This document shows positions 1-28,140 of a stretch of 64,000 nt of DNA, in pieces. The stretch covers positions 35,513,974 through 35,577,973 of the forward strand of contig NC_067121.1 of the NCBI RefSeq assembly GCF_021347895.1, written 5' to 3'. The number at the start of each line of letters is the position of its first letter. Within the stretch, counting starts at the first letter, position 1. Source of the DNA: Acanthochromis polyacanthus (taxonomy: Eukaryota; Chordata; Actinopteri; Pomacentridae). The notes beneath the pieces were generated by a model. That model did no database searches. It had not been told where the DNA came from and worked only from the letters and a program-made list of their open reading frames with translations. Position numbers and translations under genes: made by a program.

Positions 1-1382
1 ACTGGGGTTGTTGTCCTTTAACACCACACCTGAGAAGGCTGTGGACTGACTCATAGGTAACAAATTTTTTTATGAAAACTTTTTGTGCACAGCTACAATT
101 GCGCAGATCTGCACATTATTAAGGAAGAAAGAGCATAGAGATACGGGAATTATTTCTGTAGAAAAAGCTTATAAATATGTAACTTTGATACACAGAGATG
201 AGTTTTAAGGGTTGAATCAATAATTGGAGTTCATGTCATTATTTGGTAACGTTTATTAAAGTATTTGTGATGATTAAATCTTTTAAATATGACCTAATTA
301 TACAAAAGAATCCAACAGAATAAAGTGTACTACATTTATCTTCAGCTCAGTTGCAGATTTTTATTTGAATACAAAACATACATCATCATTTACTGACAAA
401 CAGCTTGTGGTTCTAATGTTCAAAATAACTCATACAGTAATGACATGCTGTTGCTCTGTAGATCTGTGCATCTAATGCTCTATCTAGATCCCACATTTGA
501 TTGAGAAAAACAACATGTTTGAAATGATGATATAGAGAGAACGGCTCCGACATTTAAACCCCGAAACAAGCAACAGACAAAAGCTACAGCACTTCAATAT
601 GAAGTGGATTATAAAGGAACTAACTCTTTTCTGGTTATAGAAAGAGAAAGCAACAGAAACAACTCCTTACAATGACAGAAACTTACACCACAAAGAGATC
701 TGACTCTCAATGTTAGAGCAACTCAAGACATAATTTGCTCTGAAATGTAAAAAGGATCATGATAACTTCATGTATGTACAGCCTAACGTGTGATTTGCTG
801 CCGTACCTTTCATATGGAAAAGCATAGAACAACATATAAAGGCAGATGATTTGATGTTTTTGCTTGAAAAAGTCCTACATTTTATGAAAATCTATTTTTA
901 GAGAACAACTCAGGCATGTAAAAACATCCATACACCACTCTGAAGCCAAATAGATCCTCAAATATGTTTGCTCAGAGTGAAAAAAGTGCACAGTCTGCAA
1001 ACTCCTTGTACAATGCCTACTGTTTGTTCAGCCACTCTAACAAACACACTGAAATTTAATATTATATGCACGTTCATGAGAATAGTGTCTGTTATTTGGT
1101 CACTTTGTGCAAAAATGTATCTCTTATGTACCTCTGAACATGCTTAGAAATGCACAAAATACAGTATTTATACACACAGATGGCACCTTTAGGCTGCTGC
1201 AGTATAGTCTAAAAGCTGCAAACTGTATTTTCTCACCAACAAAGTAGCCAGGATGAATATAAATACAGTAGAGTCTCCAAAGAGTCATATATACAAAAGA
1301 GTACAACCACTGAAAATAAAATTATACATGTGGAGTGAATGTGAAATGTCTGTGTCAAAAATCTCTTCCTGGCTTCGTGTCT
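1..1382 (-). other. lyn: 3' UTR and downstream flank of lyn
   Basis: About 1.4 kb follows the lyn stop codon on the minus strand and holds no convincing coding sequence. Minus-strand AATAAA signals are seen at about 252-257 and within 357-365. Either would give a 3' UTR of roughly 1.0-1.1 kb. The true cleavage site cannot be fixed without transcript data. Confidence 0.5.
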
Positions 1383-15779
<14,397 letters not shown>

Positions 15780-15784
15780 ACTGC

Positions 15785-18700
15785 CTGCATGAGGAAGTGA
15801 AAATAAAATAGAGTGAAGTGGACTGTTACACATTACCAGCTGCTGAAACAAACACCACTTAAAAAGAGCCTGCAACCAAACACCTGCATCTTTTTGGTTT
15901 TTGCATGTGAAAATAACACAGATTCAAAACTGTAGCATGATCATTTTTCCAGTTTATTTTGAAAGTGTTTCAAAAAAGTCAAAGGGGAAATACTGTAGTT
16001 ATATTTATAATATAAATCCAAGCAATTCACGAGAAGCAACAGGTGTGAGTGACAACCTACTGGACATGCAATACTCAATAATATAAATGAAATCTTCTGT
16101 AAATTAAGATTCTACTACCTCTGATATTGGTTCTTTATCTCTAAAAAAAATCATCACCTGATACAAATCTCATGCCTGGCCCTGCAATGATAGCATAAGC
16201 AACAGTAAAAACATACATCCAAATGACTTTTTGTCAATACTATTTAGTAATGCCATCATCAGATGTAAAACATGTGAAGTGAATGGGACCTACATGATAT
16301 AGAAAGTGGTAGAATGATGTGAACACTGTTGTAATTATGTCACATTATGCCAACTACATAAAGACTACACAGTTGAAAATTGAGATACTTAAAGGCTCTG
16401 TTGAAGTGTAAAAGAGAAAATCAGTAGAAAACGCTAATGTTTGTGGTAAACAAGCACTTGGTTAAGCTATCGAGGAAAGTTGCAGCCTTGGTTAAATATT
16501 AAAGAAGTAAACACGAATATAAGACAAAGTACAAAACTACAATCTTTGTTTACCATTGAAGGAATAATTGGAAATTTTTGGTTATCAGCGTAAAATCTTT
16601 TTTTAAATATACAACTGAAATTATCCCTCATAGCACATTGTATTCTATGAATATGTCAGATGTGAGAAAAAAAACAGAATGTTTGACAGATTTCACAGTT
16701 TTAATCTTATAAAAAATCTTTTAAAAGGTTTCAGAGTTACCTCATGGACCAACAGAAATGTGTAGCTATCAGAAATGTTCAATCTTTATATAAATGACAC
16801 TGTCACCTTTGTAAAGGTATAAACATATATCTGCAACAGGAATGTTTTTGTAAAGTTAGTTTGTGAAGTGAACCAAATATCTGTACAAAGAAATGTGACA
16901 ATAATGTTTTAAACAGTTTAGACAGTCCAAATTCTCGTGCAACAGAAGCTTCTGTTTTCTTTGCTGGTAAGGGAGTGATTATTAAAACACTTGTGTGGCT
17001 AGAATTAGTAGAGCTAGGTGAGACAATCAAAGAGCCACATCTAAAAAAATGAGATCGACAACTAAGATGAGATCAGATAAAATCATCTCTGTTGATGCCA
17101 TGCAGGAAAAACTGAAGTGGTTCAGTAGCAGAAGTAGGTGTTGGTCATAACAGGAGAACAACACAGATGTTCTTCTGCAGGAAACCAAAGTGCAAAACTA
17201 AACAACAGAGAAAAAAAAGGAACATATTCGACAAGTCCTGCAGGCCAGTGAATGCACTTAAAAAACTCCAAAAACTTATTCAACAATCTATGCAACCTAA
17301 TTTATTTGTCCTTTTGTTTCCAAAGGAATTAAGTTTGTGATTCAGGTTGAATCTTGTGCTTTAGAACCTGGTTGTCACTGATGTTAATCTACAGAAATTG
17401 TCTTAATACGCTTACGTTAACAGGTATATTTCAACCTGTACCACGCTAATTAAGGCTAACTAGAACTAAGAAAGACAAAGAAGAGGTGAGGTTGATGATA
17501 ATTATTTTACGTTCGCTGCTTTCTGATCAATAAAGCATCACTGGACGAAGTTTTGAGCTGATGATGGGAGTAGGGGATTGCAATTCATCCAGTAGCTAAA
17601 GGACATTTCACTTAAAACAATAAAACAACTAATGTCTACATGAGGTTTTGTGCCATACAGGGAAGATCCATCCTGAGAAGAGCATGAATGAATGAATAAC
17701 TAACACTAATGCTAATACTGTGTTAAAAGCAGGGGGCGTGGCTCAGTGGGTAGAGTGGTCGTCTTGTAACTGGAAGGTTGCCGGTTCAATCCTCGGCCTG
17801 TCAAGCTCATGTCGAGGTGTCCCTGAGCAAGACACCAAACCCCTAATTGCTCCTGATGGGTCGTGGTTAGCACCTTGCATGGCAGCTTCCGCCATCAGTG
17901 TGTGAATGGGTAAACGTGACGTATCATGTATAGCGCTTTGGATAAAAACACTATATAAATACAACCATTTACCATTTTAAAAGCACTTGGTCCTGTTGGT
18001 TTTAGGCCTCTAATGGCAGCATAATTCTCCTTGACACTTACCTTTGTCTACCACATAGTGATGCTTTTGTTCTTGGGGAAATAAATCCTGTGATACAGCT
18101 TTGAGTATCAGTAATTTGATAAAAGCAGTGTACTCAGGGGGGAAGTTGCACAATAGCACCTGGGTGACATGAGTAAGGTTGTTTGGACAAGATTTAGGAG
18201 GAAAAAAAGCCCCATTAAGTCAATGCAAACAGAGACCTGGTCACACCTGAAAACCAGTGCAACTTGTTGTGACTAAAGAGAAGTTTGTGATTTGAAATGG
18301 CAGCGAGTAATTGAAAAGAAAACTCAGCATTTTTCATGGCATGTTGAAGTCAGTGAAGCACAGTTTCAGCCAGCAGTTTGGTAGTTGTTTTTTTTTCCGC
18401 AGGCTTGTTGGTGCTTTGCTGGTTCAGTGCCTCTGTTATATTTTTAACCTGACAGTGCGCAAACAGCCGGAAACCGAGGGTCTGAACGGATTAGGGAGCT
18501 CACAGTTTGCAACACTATGACCAACACACAAACTTCCTCCTTCAGCAAAGGACTGAGCCAAATGCAGAGGAGCTGAAGAAACCAGGAGAGGAGATAACCT
18601 GCTGTGGAATGCAAATGCAAATAAATCACTAATCTGGCAATGAGTGCACATTGCATCCTAAAACCTCTGTCAAAACAGGTGACTGTTCTTTAATTACAAT

Positions 18701-18953
18701 GCAATAAGACTTCAGGTGAAAACTGAGGGTTAAACTGTGCTTGACTTCATGAAAAAAACAAAAATAATTGAAATAATACAATAAATCAGTCATTTTATGT
18801 AATTAATCAGCAACCAAACTGTGAAGTCTCAATAAACAAACCTCTTTCTGCAACATTTATGTTTTTTTCCCATTAATCAAATCATTACATGCAATGTTTT
18901 CTAATGAGTGTGAACAGTGATTTCATTCACGCTTCACATATTTGAGAGCTTAC
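15785..18953 (-). other. lyn: lyn intron 1 (putative)
   Basis: About 3.2 kb lies between the proposed non-coding exon and the first coding exon. Apart from one tRNA-derived SINE (17728-17970), nothing recognisable is seen. Confidence 0.45.
17728..17970 (+). mobile_element. tRNA-derived SINE
   Basis: The head has a pol III A box (GTGGCTCAGTGGGTAGAG) and a B box (GGTTCAATCC) about 35 bp apart. It is followed by the teleost SINE body (GTGTCCCTGAGCAAGACACC and TAGCGCTTTGGATAAAAAC). It sits antisense in lyn intron 1. A diverged second copy lies at 42068-42275. Confidence 0.85.
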
Positions 18954-19150
18954 CTCTCTGAGAGTGTATCCCTGGTTAAGGAAACAGTTAATCCAAAATG
19001 TAGAAGTCTGCTAACCCTCAGGTATCTCTTCTTTAGTTTTCCTCACTGAGTCTGTCTCACGCACAGCAGCAGTGTTTGGCTTGACAAGTGGGTCAGCCGG
19101 CCGACAGGGACTGTTATACCAGAATGAGGAACTTAGACGAACTGGTGGGG
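18954..19150 (-). promoter_or_regulatory. lyn: Candidate lyn promoter and non-coding first exon
   Basis: A strong minus-strand donor CAGAGAG|GTAAGC ends a stretch of about 200 bp upstream of the coding exons. Nearby are minus-strand AAACTTCCTGG and AAGTTCCTCA, which resemble ETS/PU.1 sites expected at a myeloid kinase promoter. No TATA box is evident. The transcription start is inferred, not seen. Confidence 0.35.
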
Positions 19151-19389
19151 GATTTTTTTTTCTTACTAAAACTTCCTGGTACAATTGTCTAATGATTATT
19201 TGCATAATCAGCACACACACACAGAGGAGCAAAGCATACAGATAGTGTTTCAGCCTGACAAAGACGGGAAGCATTGTTAAAGTTAAACAACAGCAGAGTT
19301 TTACAGCATGCCATAAACCAAATAACCAAATGGAGAATTCGTTGGCTCTCACATTCCTATCTATAAATAATCAAATAACACCTCTCACA

Positions 19390-20350
<961 letters not shown>

Positions 20351-20369
20351 ACCCATATACTCTCCCACA

Positions 20370-20383
20370 GTGCCACCTGCTGG
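20370..20383 (-). promoter_or_regulatory. CTCF-like motif
   Basis: The minus strand reads CCAGCAGGTGGCAC, a full match to CCASYAGRKGGCRS, next to the TATATTGACCC end of repeat copy B and between lyn and pkia. Confidence 0.4.
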
Positions 20384-20389
20384 TCGAGC

Positions 20390-23300
20390 TGCAAAGGTAC
20401 AAAAACACAACACTCGTCATTTTACTCTCCTCCATTATTTATTTCACTTTGTTTGACACCAGAAGTAGAAAATATGTTTACAGACATTCAGACGAACACC
20501 TACACGTTCGGCAGAGTCATGCACCTGCCCTACTTTTAACATGCGGAATAATGAACAGCTTGGTTTTACACAGTTTTCTCGAAGCCAGAGTGAGTCACTA
20601 CACAGTCACATGGCAGTTTACAACTTGAACACCTGATTGAATGACGATAACAAAAGAAGAGTTACATCGGCCTCTACGCTATCGTGAATGGAGTCGAAGG
20701 TTATAGTCGGAGAGGAAAATGACAGAAGACACAGGTCTAAAAGTGCATGCGTGATGGTCTGTACAGGTGATTATTACGATTATTATCGGCTATTACACAA
20801 AGCAGCAGGAATGTAGGTCGGCTTCAGTGTCAGAGATAGAAACTTTCACACAAACAAACAAATCTTGCAGTTACTGGAAGCTCCACTGAGTATTGCATAT
20901 CTACATCTAAGGAATAGTTTGGCATTTTGGATCTTATCGAGTTCGCTTCTGATGGGAAGATTGATAATGGTGTCATGTATGCAAATGTGTAGCTGCTGGA
21001 GACAGTAGCTGATTGAACCTGCTTATCTACTGCTGATCATAAATCACCAGCATTCCAAAACAAGAACAGTGTTGCTCCTTCACCTGGAAATCAATTGGTA
21101 CTAAAAAAAAGAAAAGAAAGGAGGAACATTCTTAGGTAACGAACAGCAAACCTAATCATCCAAACATAAAGAAAATGGGTTGTATGTGAAGGATTAGGAA
21201 AAATTAATACACACTGTCACTGAGCTTATGCATTTAAGCAATAGGGAAATACTCAAAACTTGTAATTTTGTATTTTGGGTTGATCAAAATATGTGTTATT
21301 GCAATATTTATTCATCCAAACACAGAGGTGAAGTCCATTTTTGTATGACATATATTGGCAATATTATCTACAGTCTAGCCCATACTGTACAGAGAGGATG
21401 AAAAGTTTAATTCATATTCATAAATCTTCCTCTAGATAATAAAGGAAGTTAATGTTGACAATCATGTATTAACAATAACCTGCAACACTGTATGGACAAG
21501 TGAAGCATCAGTGTCACAGATTGTATATAAAAGTTGGATGTAGCTACCGGGTCAAAAAAGTGAAGCCAATGTGCATTCCTTTTAATGACCAGCAGGGGGC
21601 GACTCCTCTGACTGCAAAAAGAAGTACAATTTTATAGAAGTCTATGGAAAAATTAACCTGATTCTCATTTAATTTGCTTTGACTTTACGGTCTAAATCAC
21701 TAGCTTCAAGTCTCCTTCAATACAGCATGGTGTTCACTTGGTAAATGATGGTCCAATTAAAGTACAATCGATCACAAATCAGGACATTTTTTAGGATTAG
21801 GTTACGTTTTGACAGATTGCATTGAGTTGTCAGTCTCAGAAACTCCTGATTCACTATGTCTTGTTTCAGTAGCTGACAAACCAATGGGTGACGTCACGGT
21901 TGATACAGCCATCTTTTATATTATTGGTGAACATTTCCACTGTAAAAACAGCAAGCTAATGTAAAGCAACATAGTTAGCTAGTTGAGCTTGTTGTATGAC
22001 TAAGTGTCCACATTGCTTTTTTCTTTTTCTTTCTCTGAGTGCTAGTGTCTTCATCAGGGCACTATTTGTGTGACCATTTCAAGAACTTCTGGTTGAAAAT
22101 CTCTGTACCTGATAACTAGTTCTGGGCATTTATGTTTACTTTGAGGTGTATAATATGTCACATGAAATGATCAGAACAAGGGATGATGCTAGTCTACCAT
22201 ACAGCGTGGCAATACACTGTCAAGTTATTGTTATGAATTTACCCATTTCATCTCAGTGTTTCATTTGAGCAATTTTCTGTCAGAAAAAATGTTGTATGGA
22301 CACTAATGCTGTAGCTACTCTAGCAGTCACACAGTGTTAAATTTAAGTGATTTGCAGCTTTAATAAATTATTAGTAAGTTAAGTTCAGCTAACTGTAGCA
22401 AGTGGAAGCTAAAGGTCAAAATTAGAGAAGGCCACACAGGACCCATATTATACATATGCAGCTAATAGCACAAAGACTGCACACAAGCAGGAATGCTAAC
22501 CTGGCTAACTGTCCAAAGGTAACAAATCCACCAATTAGCATCTCTATAGCTCACCAAGTGGTGTGTTATTTAACTTCTGCTGAATTTGTACAAAACATTA
22601 TGTAATGGAGTCTCAACTGGTCGCAAACAAACTGCTTCCAACCCAGAAACACTTTGGCACATAGCTTTCAGCAAAACCGCTAATTGTTGTTTGTACATCT
22701 TACTTTATGTAAAAAAAGAAAACAAACACAAACAGGATATTATATGTTAGTAGGTGAGCTTTAAAAGTGGAGGCAGGTCAATTTAGTTACCTTTGAACAC
22801 AGCAAAGCCAGCTGTTTCACTCTGTTTCCAGTCTTTATGCTAGGCTAAGCTAACTTTCGCTAACTATAGCCACATATGCATCCAATTCTCAACAAGAAAG
22901 TGTATTTCCAAAAATGTCAAACTACTCCTGTAGGGTTGTGATTATAATGGCATTGTTAGAAAAGTTTCTTTTAAAAAAAAGTATAAACATTTTTAAAGAT
23001 AGTACACATCATCATTTCATTTCTTTTTTTTAAAACCACAGAGCCACTGAAATATTTCCTCCATATCGACTGTAAATGTCACACCTCCAGCTCTGCTACA
23101 GCCTGCTGCTTTCTACTATACAGAGTCAAGCCTGTGAGTTTTTGTTGCAGCTCCACTTCAGCTCAATCCATTTCCCCCTCTGCAATATTGTCAATTTAAA
23201 GGAAGCACAAGCCATTACCTGGCAATACAGTCTCTACCAGCATCACTACCTCTACAACCATGCTACTCCCGCTGCGACCGTTGCATCAGCTCGTCTCAAC

Positions 23301-23702
23301 TTCTTACAAATTGCTTGAACGACTACAAAACTCCACAGGTGCCCCGTCTGTTTTCTTTTTATGTTTCAGTCCTCCCGCCGGTTGTGTTTAGTAACTATGA
23401 CTGAAAGTAAAAATCAGCTTTACAAGAGCTACAAATCTGTCTTTCTGCTTGCCCCGACTCTGAAAAGCGCCCTGCAATCAATCTGTTATTCTAGTGCACA
23501 GTAGATTCACACGGAGCACTGGGTGGTCACATCGCAGCACTTCTATAGTGGGTTCTGGGGGTCAGTGCCCTGTTTGAAGGCACATCAGCAGTCACGGTAC
23601 TACCCTCCAGCTACCAGCCCGCTTTGGACGAACTGATTCATCACCACGACGACTGGAAAGCATCCTTCAGCTCTCTGTCTGCCGGCGGGAGCGTGAAGCA
23701 GG
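20390..23702 (-). other. lyn-pkia interval and probable pkia 3' UTR
   Basis: No coding sequence is supported. The part nearest the pkia stop (down to about 23.0 kb) is probably 3' UTR. Minus-strand AATAAA signals occur near 21.3 kb and 20.44 kb, but the real polyadenylation site is unknown. A teleost repeat lies at 21530-21960. Confidence 0.4.
21530..21960 (+). repeat. Teleost interspersed repeat with CTCF-like site
   Basis: The block GACCAGCAGGGGGCGACTCC, followed by AAAAAGAAGTACAATTTTAT, AGAAGTCTATGG and TGACGTCACGG, has the layout of a repeat I recognise as common in teleost DNA. Positions 21589-21602 match the CTCF core at 13 of 14 positions. There is no coding capacity. Confidence 0.5.
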
Positions 23703-23773
23703 TTAACTGTTCCTCTGCTCGGCCTCCCTCTGGATAGAAGAGGAGCTCTGGCTGTCCTCAGTGTCGTCTCCAT
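23703..23773 (-). CDS. pkia: pkia coding exon 2 (residues 55-77)
   Basis: The acceptor TTTTTCTGCAG|ATGG opens a 71-nt coding stretch ending AGGAACAGTTAA. It encodes an acidic, Ser/Gln-rich tail. It was found by splice-site and phase match, being too short to stand out as an open frame. Confidence 0.88.
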
Positions 23774-24396
23774 CTGCAGAAAAAGAGGGAAAAATTGAAC
23801 ATTATTTCTAACCTTTTAGGCTGCTGAATACATTTTCTTCACACTTGTTAAAGCTATTGGTGACAGATTGTCTCAGTGTAGTTTGAAAAACAGGTTAGAC
23901 TGAATTATTGTTATTTGAAATCAAGCATCACAACGTTCACCAGCTTTGTAATTGTTAATGAAAAAGCAAAACACTCATTAATGCCCCGTGTTTGGACCAG
24001 CACATGCTGTGTTCCACAGTCCTAACAGCATTCATATGAGTGTCATGTGACATGTCAATTAGCTATTATTTTGTGATTTTACTTGATAATATTGAATGAT
24101 TTTACAAAATAGCAAAAATTTGCAAATTTACAGTAAACTGTTAAAAAAATAGATATAGTTAAACAGTAAATTTTTATCAGCAAACACAAACAACACACAG
24201 TGAGGAACGTTGTTTTGTGGTGCGGCTGCGTACCTCCCCCTCCGGCGTTGATGTGCAGCTGGGACAGGGACAGGGTGAGGGGCAGCTCTCGTCCCTCGGG
24301 GTCGGTGGGACTCTGCAGGATGTCGTGAAGGGCGTTCCTGCGGCCCGTCCTGCCAGAGGCGATGAAGTCTGCGTACGTGGCCTCAACATCAGACAT
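23703..24396 (-). CDS. pkia: cAMP-dependent protein kinase inhibitor (PKI), 77 aa, two coding exons
   Basis: PKI binds the free PKA catalytic subunit as a pseudosubstrate and exports it from the nucleus. The exons 24396-24234 and 23773-23703 join in frame (G|AT) to give 77 codons plus stop, against 76 aa in mammalian PKIA. Residues 3-14 (DVEATYADFIAS) form the high-affinity helix. GRTGRRNA (15-22) is the pseudosubstrate, with Ala22 in the phospho-acceptor position. LTLSLSQLHI (40-49) is a leucine-rich nuclear export signal. The tail is acidic and Ser-rich (DDTEDSQSSSS). The start is the first Met that fits the family; an upstream in-frame Met at 24414 would add six residues. The inhibitory segment matches PKIA best; PKIG cannot be fully excluded. 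Confidence 0.93.
24234..24396 (-). CDS. pkia: pkia coding exon 1 (residues 1-54)
   Basis: It encodes the whole inhibitory segment and the export signal. The acceptor at 24425-24426 (TCTCCTTGCAG) precedes 28 nt of 5' UTR before the start codon. The donor is GGGGGAG|GTACGC. An open frame runs on into the intron, but the family length and the downstream exon show that it is spliced. Confidence 0.94.
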
Positions 24397-24469
24397 CGCT
24401 CGTGCATCGTTCACACAGCAACACCTGCAAGGAGATCAGCTGCATCTTTACCTGCACAGGTTCCAATAC

Positions 24470-25335
24470 TAAATACAGCAAAAATGTCAGCTATGTTACA
24501 AAGTCTGGCAGTTATTTATTGAGCAAAAGGTTTATCTTATCAAAAATGAAGCCCAATTGCAGCTTTTTGTGCTGTTTCAAAATAAAAGTTTTATTTTTAG
24601 ACTACCATACATCATGATAAAGGAAGTCATGTGCAGACATAGTCTTGGATGCAACTTCGCCATTGTATCATCAGTTCCAACAGTTGGGTCAATTTGCAAC
24701 TGCAGGATTTTTTGTAACATACTTGACAGGTATCATAGTTGACATTTTTTCTGTTTTCAAGCCTAAAATCAACATGGCCCCCTATAACTAAACACCACAT
24801 GGCATTTCTACACAAAGATTCTTCTAAACATATATATACGATTGAGTAATATTGAAATTTAAAGTTATTTTTAAAGATATAGTAGTAAACCTGTTGACAT
24901 ATCACAAAACCACACTTGACTCACACATTACTTTATATTAAATAACTCAGAAAGCCTTGGAGTCTTGAGAATCTTTTCTTCAGGAGGAAATGACATCATG
25001 TGGAGCAGGTCATGTGATCTGGAATTAACACACTACCTTGAGAGGTGTTTTGTAATGGGGAACTTCGGTGAAAGTGATAAAAAATTGTTATTTTCCATAT
25101 AAATTTTTTATTAATTAAATTCAGATGGTTATTTAGTTTACATTTTAGTGATATCTAGTCATTTAATAAATAAGTGATTGTTTCCATAATACACAATTAT
25201 GGAATTTGTAAAGACATGATCATCATGAACATAAAAAACTTCAGTTTTCCTACTTTTAATAAAAATGTATGCAAGATTTATCCCATGGACTTCAAAAGTC
25301 CCTAAATTCTATATTGACCCTTTTATTAATGCCAC
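24470..25335. repeat. Unclassified interspersed repeat, copy C
   Basis: Same orientation and block order as copy B, without the GATA insertion. It occupies most of the pkia first intron. It ends near TCTATATTGACCC as copy B does. Confidence 0.6.
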
Positions 25336-25628
25336 AGTGGGGGAAATTTGCAATAATCTTTCCAGCTGTAACGCTGCATTAATAAAAGCTTATCTTATCT
25401 TACATTATGCACTGTTTCAATTCAAACATGCACAGTGACTTATGTATTGCATTTCACATGTTTCAAGCCTGAGTGATTTTCATGCAGCTCCACTAGGCAG
25501 CTCGTAAATCCGAAGGCCCGCAAGTCGAGGATCGGATTTAAAAGCGGGACCACAAGTCAAATCTGATCCCCACATTAACTCACAAACGATAATACTGCGT
25601 TAAAGTGCAGTTTTCGGTGTTTCCTTAC

Positions 25629-25720
25629 CTCCAGTGACGACTGTTCTGGTGATATAACCCGAAGCTACATTCTGCAGGGAGTGACTTCACCTAAAGCAAC
25701 GCAAAGGGCCCGACATCACA
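25629..25720 (-). other. pkia: Probable non-coding first exon of pkia
   Basis: A good minus-strand donor, TCACTGGAG|GTAAGG, ends a GC-richer stretch 1.2 kb upstream of the first coding exon. PKI genes usually begin with non-coding exons. The 5' boundary is not visible; 25720 is a guess. Confidence 0.45.
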
Positions 25721-25929
25721 TCAAACGATCCGACACAACAAACAAAACCGAACCAGAGGATTCAAATAAGAATAAAACAATCCACCGAGATCGAGCAGCG
25801 TCCGGTAAGTACCGATCCAGTAAGATTACATTACACACGGCGACGTGCCAGGGCCTGAAATGTCCAAATATCAATCACATCGGTTTGAAAAGTCCTCAGT
25901 CTATTCTCCATGGCCGTCGCATCTTCCTC

Positions 25930-25985
25930 CTTCTCGACCAATCAGCGACCGGCAGCCCGAATCTGAGCCCTGATTGGTCAGCGGA
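25930..25985 (-). promoter_or_regulatory. pkia: Paired CCAAT boxes, probable pkia promoter
   Basis: GACCAATCAG (25936-25945, plus strand) and TGATTGGTCA (25971-25980, CCAAT on the minus strand) form two opposed NF-Y-type boxes about 30 bp apart. They lie some 220 bp upstream of the proposed pkia first exon. A plus-strand GTAAGT at 25806 could be a donor of a divergent transcript. Confidence 0.45.
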
Positions 25986-26030
25986 CACAAAAGGATGAGA
26001 GGAGAGAGCTCTGAGCAGCACCGACAAGCA

Positions 26031-26800
26031 ACTGCGGTCAAGAGAGCCGCCTCTCGTTTCTCCGTAGTCAAGCCAGCCGCTCCTACATTTTCAGTGCGCT
26101 CTTATCGTCAGCTTACGGTAAATGCACGACCGCGCATCAACTATTTCCGGTTTAAAAAATAAAGCGCTGCATTCGCAGATGTATTATACAGGGATGTTTT
26201 AAGTAACTGACTCAGCTTAACTGTTAACTATCGAATTGTACGGCTAATATTTACACTAAATAAATAGCTTGAAGTATAAGAAGCTGAAAACTTGTTTATC
26301 TATCTGTCTGTCTGTCTGTCTTAAAAATTGTGAATTCAAATAAAAAGTGATGTGTGTCATCCCAGTGATCTATTAGTGTGATAATAAAATAAACCTCAGT
26401 CGAAAAGTCACATGATCTGGACCGAAATGAGAAGACATGCTGATATTTACATTAAAAAATGTTTAATTTTTTGCTTTAAAATCTTTTAAGCCAAACTATT
26501 TCTTCTTCTTTGGCGTATGCTGACCAGGTAAGGTAGCATTGTGATTCTGCATTAGTTTGGGGTCAATATGTCACATGACCTGAGATCTATTGAGCAAAAA
26601 GGCCAATATTTACTGTAAAAAAACTGTTAAAAATCAATAAAGACCAGAAATCAAATATAAATTGGCGTATGTTTACCATCTTTAGGAGCACTATCATTCT
26701 GCATTAGTTTGGGGTCAATACGTCACATGACCTGAGAGCTATTGAGCAAAAAACCTAATATTTACTGTAAAAAAAACTGTTAAAAATCAATAAAGACCAG
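26031..26800 (+). repeat. Left inverted arm of foldback element
   Basis: Its complement is at 29899-30616. Two subterminal direct repeats of the form TCAAG-NNN-GCCGC occur at about 26039 and 26070. The arm includes a short (CTGT)n tract also present, inverted, on the right. It runs into the first units of the 152-bp minisatellite. Confidence 0.85.
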
Positions 26801-28140
26801 AAATCAAATATAAATTGGCGTATGTTGACCATCTTTAGTAGCACTATCATTCTGCACTGGTTTGGGGTCAATAAGTCACATGACCTGAGAGCTATTGAGC
26901 TAAAATGCTAATATTTACTGTCAAAAAACTGTTAAAAATCAATTATGTCCTAAAATCAAATATCAATTGGCGTATGTTGACCATCCTTAGTAGCACTATC
27001 ATTCTGCATTACTTTGGTGTCAATACGTCACATGACCTGAGAGCTATTGAGCTAAAATGCTAATATTTACTGTCAAAAAACTGTTAAAAATCAATTATGT
27101 CCTAAAATCAAATATAAATTGGCGTATGTTGACCATCCTTAGTAGCACTATCATTCTGCACTGGTTTGGGGTCAATAGGTAACATGACCTGAGAGCTATT
27201 GAGCTAAAATGCTAATATTTACTGTAAAAAAACTGTTAAAAATCAATAAAGACCAGAAATCAAATATCAATTGGCGTATGTCGACCATCCTTAGTAGCAC
27301 TATCATTCTGCACTGGTTTGGGGTCAATAAGTCACATGACCTGAGAGCTATTGAGCTAAAATGCTAATATTTACTGTAAAAAAACTGTTAAAAATCAATA
27401 AAGACCAGAAATCAAATATAAATTGCCGTATGTTGACCATCTTTAGTAGCACTATCATTCTGCATTAGTTTGGGATCAATAAGTCACATGACCTGAGAGC
27501 TATTGAGCTAAAATGCTAATATTTACTGTCAAAAAACTGTTAAAAATCAATAATGTCCGAAAATCAAATATAATTTGGCGTATGTTGACCATCCTTAGTA
27601 GCACTATCATTCTGCACTGGTTTGGGGTCAATAAGTCACATGACCTGAGAGCTATTGAGCTAAAATGCTAATATTTACTGTAAAAAAACTGTTAAAAATC
27701 AATAAAGACCAGAAATCAAATATCAATTGGCGTATGTTGACCATCCTTAGTAGCACTATCATTCTGCACTAGTTTGGGGTCAATACGTCACATGACCTGA
27801 GAGCTATTGAGCTAAAATGCTAATATTTACTGTCAAAAAAACTGTTAAAAATCAATAAAGACCAGAAATCAAATATCAATTGGCGTACGTTGACCATCCT
27901 TAGTAGCACTATCATTCTGCATTAGTTTGGGGTCAATACGTCACATGACCTGAGAGCTATTGAGCTAAAATGCTAATATTTACTGTAAAAAAACTGTTAA
28001 AAATCAATAATGTCCTAAAATCAAATATGATTTGAAGTATGTTGACCATCTTTAGTAGCACTATCATTCTGCACCGGTTTGGGGTCAATACGTCACATGA
28101 CCTGCGAGCTATTGAGCTAAAATGCTAATACTTACTGTAA
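26513..28140. repeat. Minisatellite, about 152-bp period, about 11 units, E-box in each
   Basis: Units begin near 26513, 26665, 26817, 26969, 27120, 27272, 27424, 27577, 27729, 27882 and 28032, each with TTGGCGTATGTTGACC or a close variant. Nearly every unit has GTCACATGACCTG, an E-box in a USF/TFE-like context, then GAGCTATTGAG and a TACTGTNAAAAAACTGTTAA stretch. Three or four more diverged units follow to about 28640. Units differ by a few bases, as expected from local expansion. Confidence 0.95.

Noticed and set aside
25681..25998. Plus-strand frame of 105 aa beside the pkia promoter
   Set aside because: It lies in a GC-rich promoter-like region overlapping the proposed first exon, has no family features and ends at the transposon boundary.
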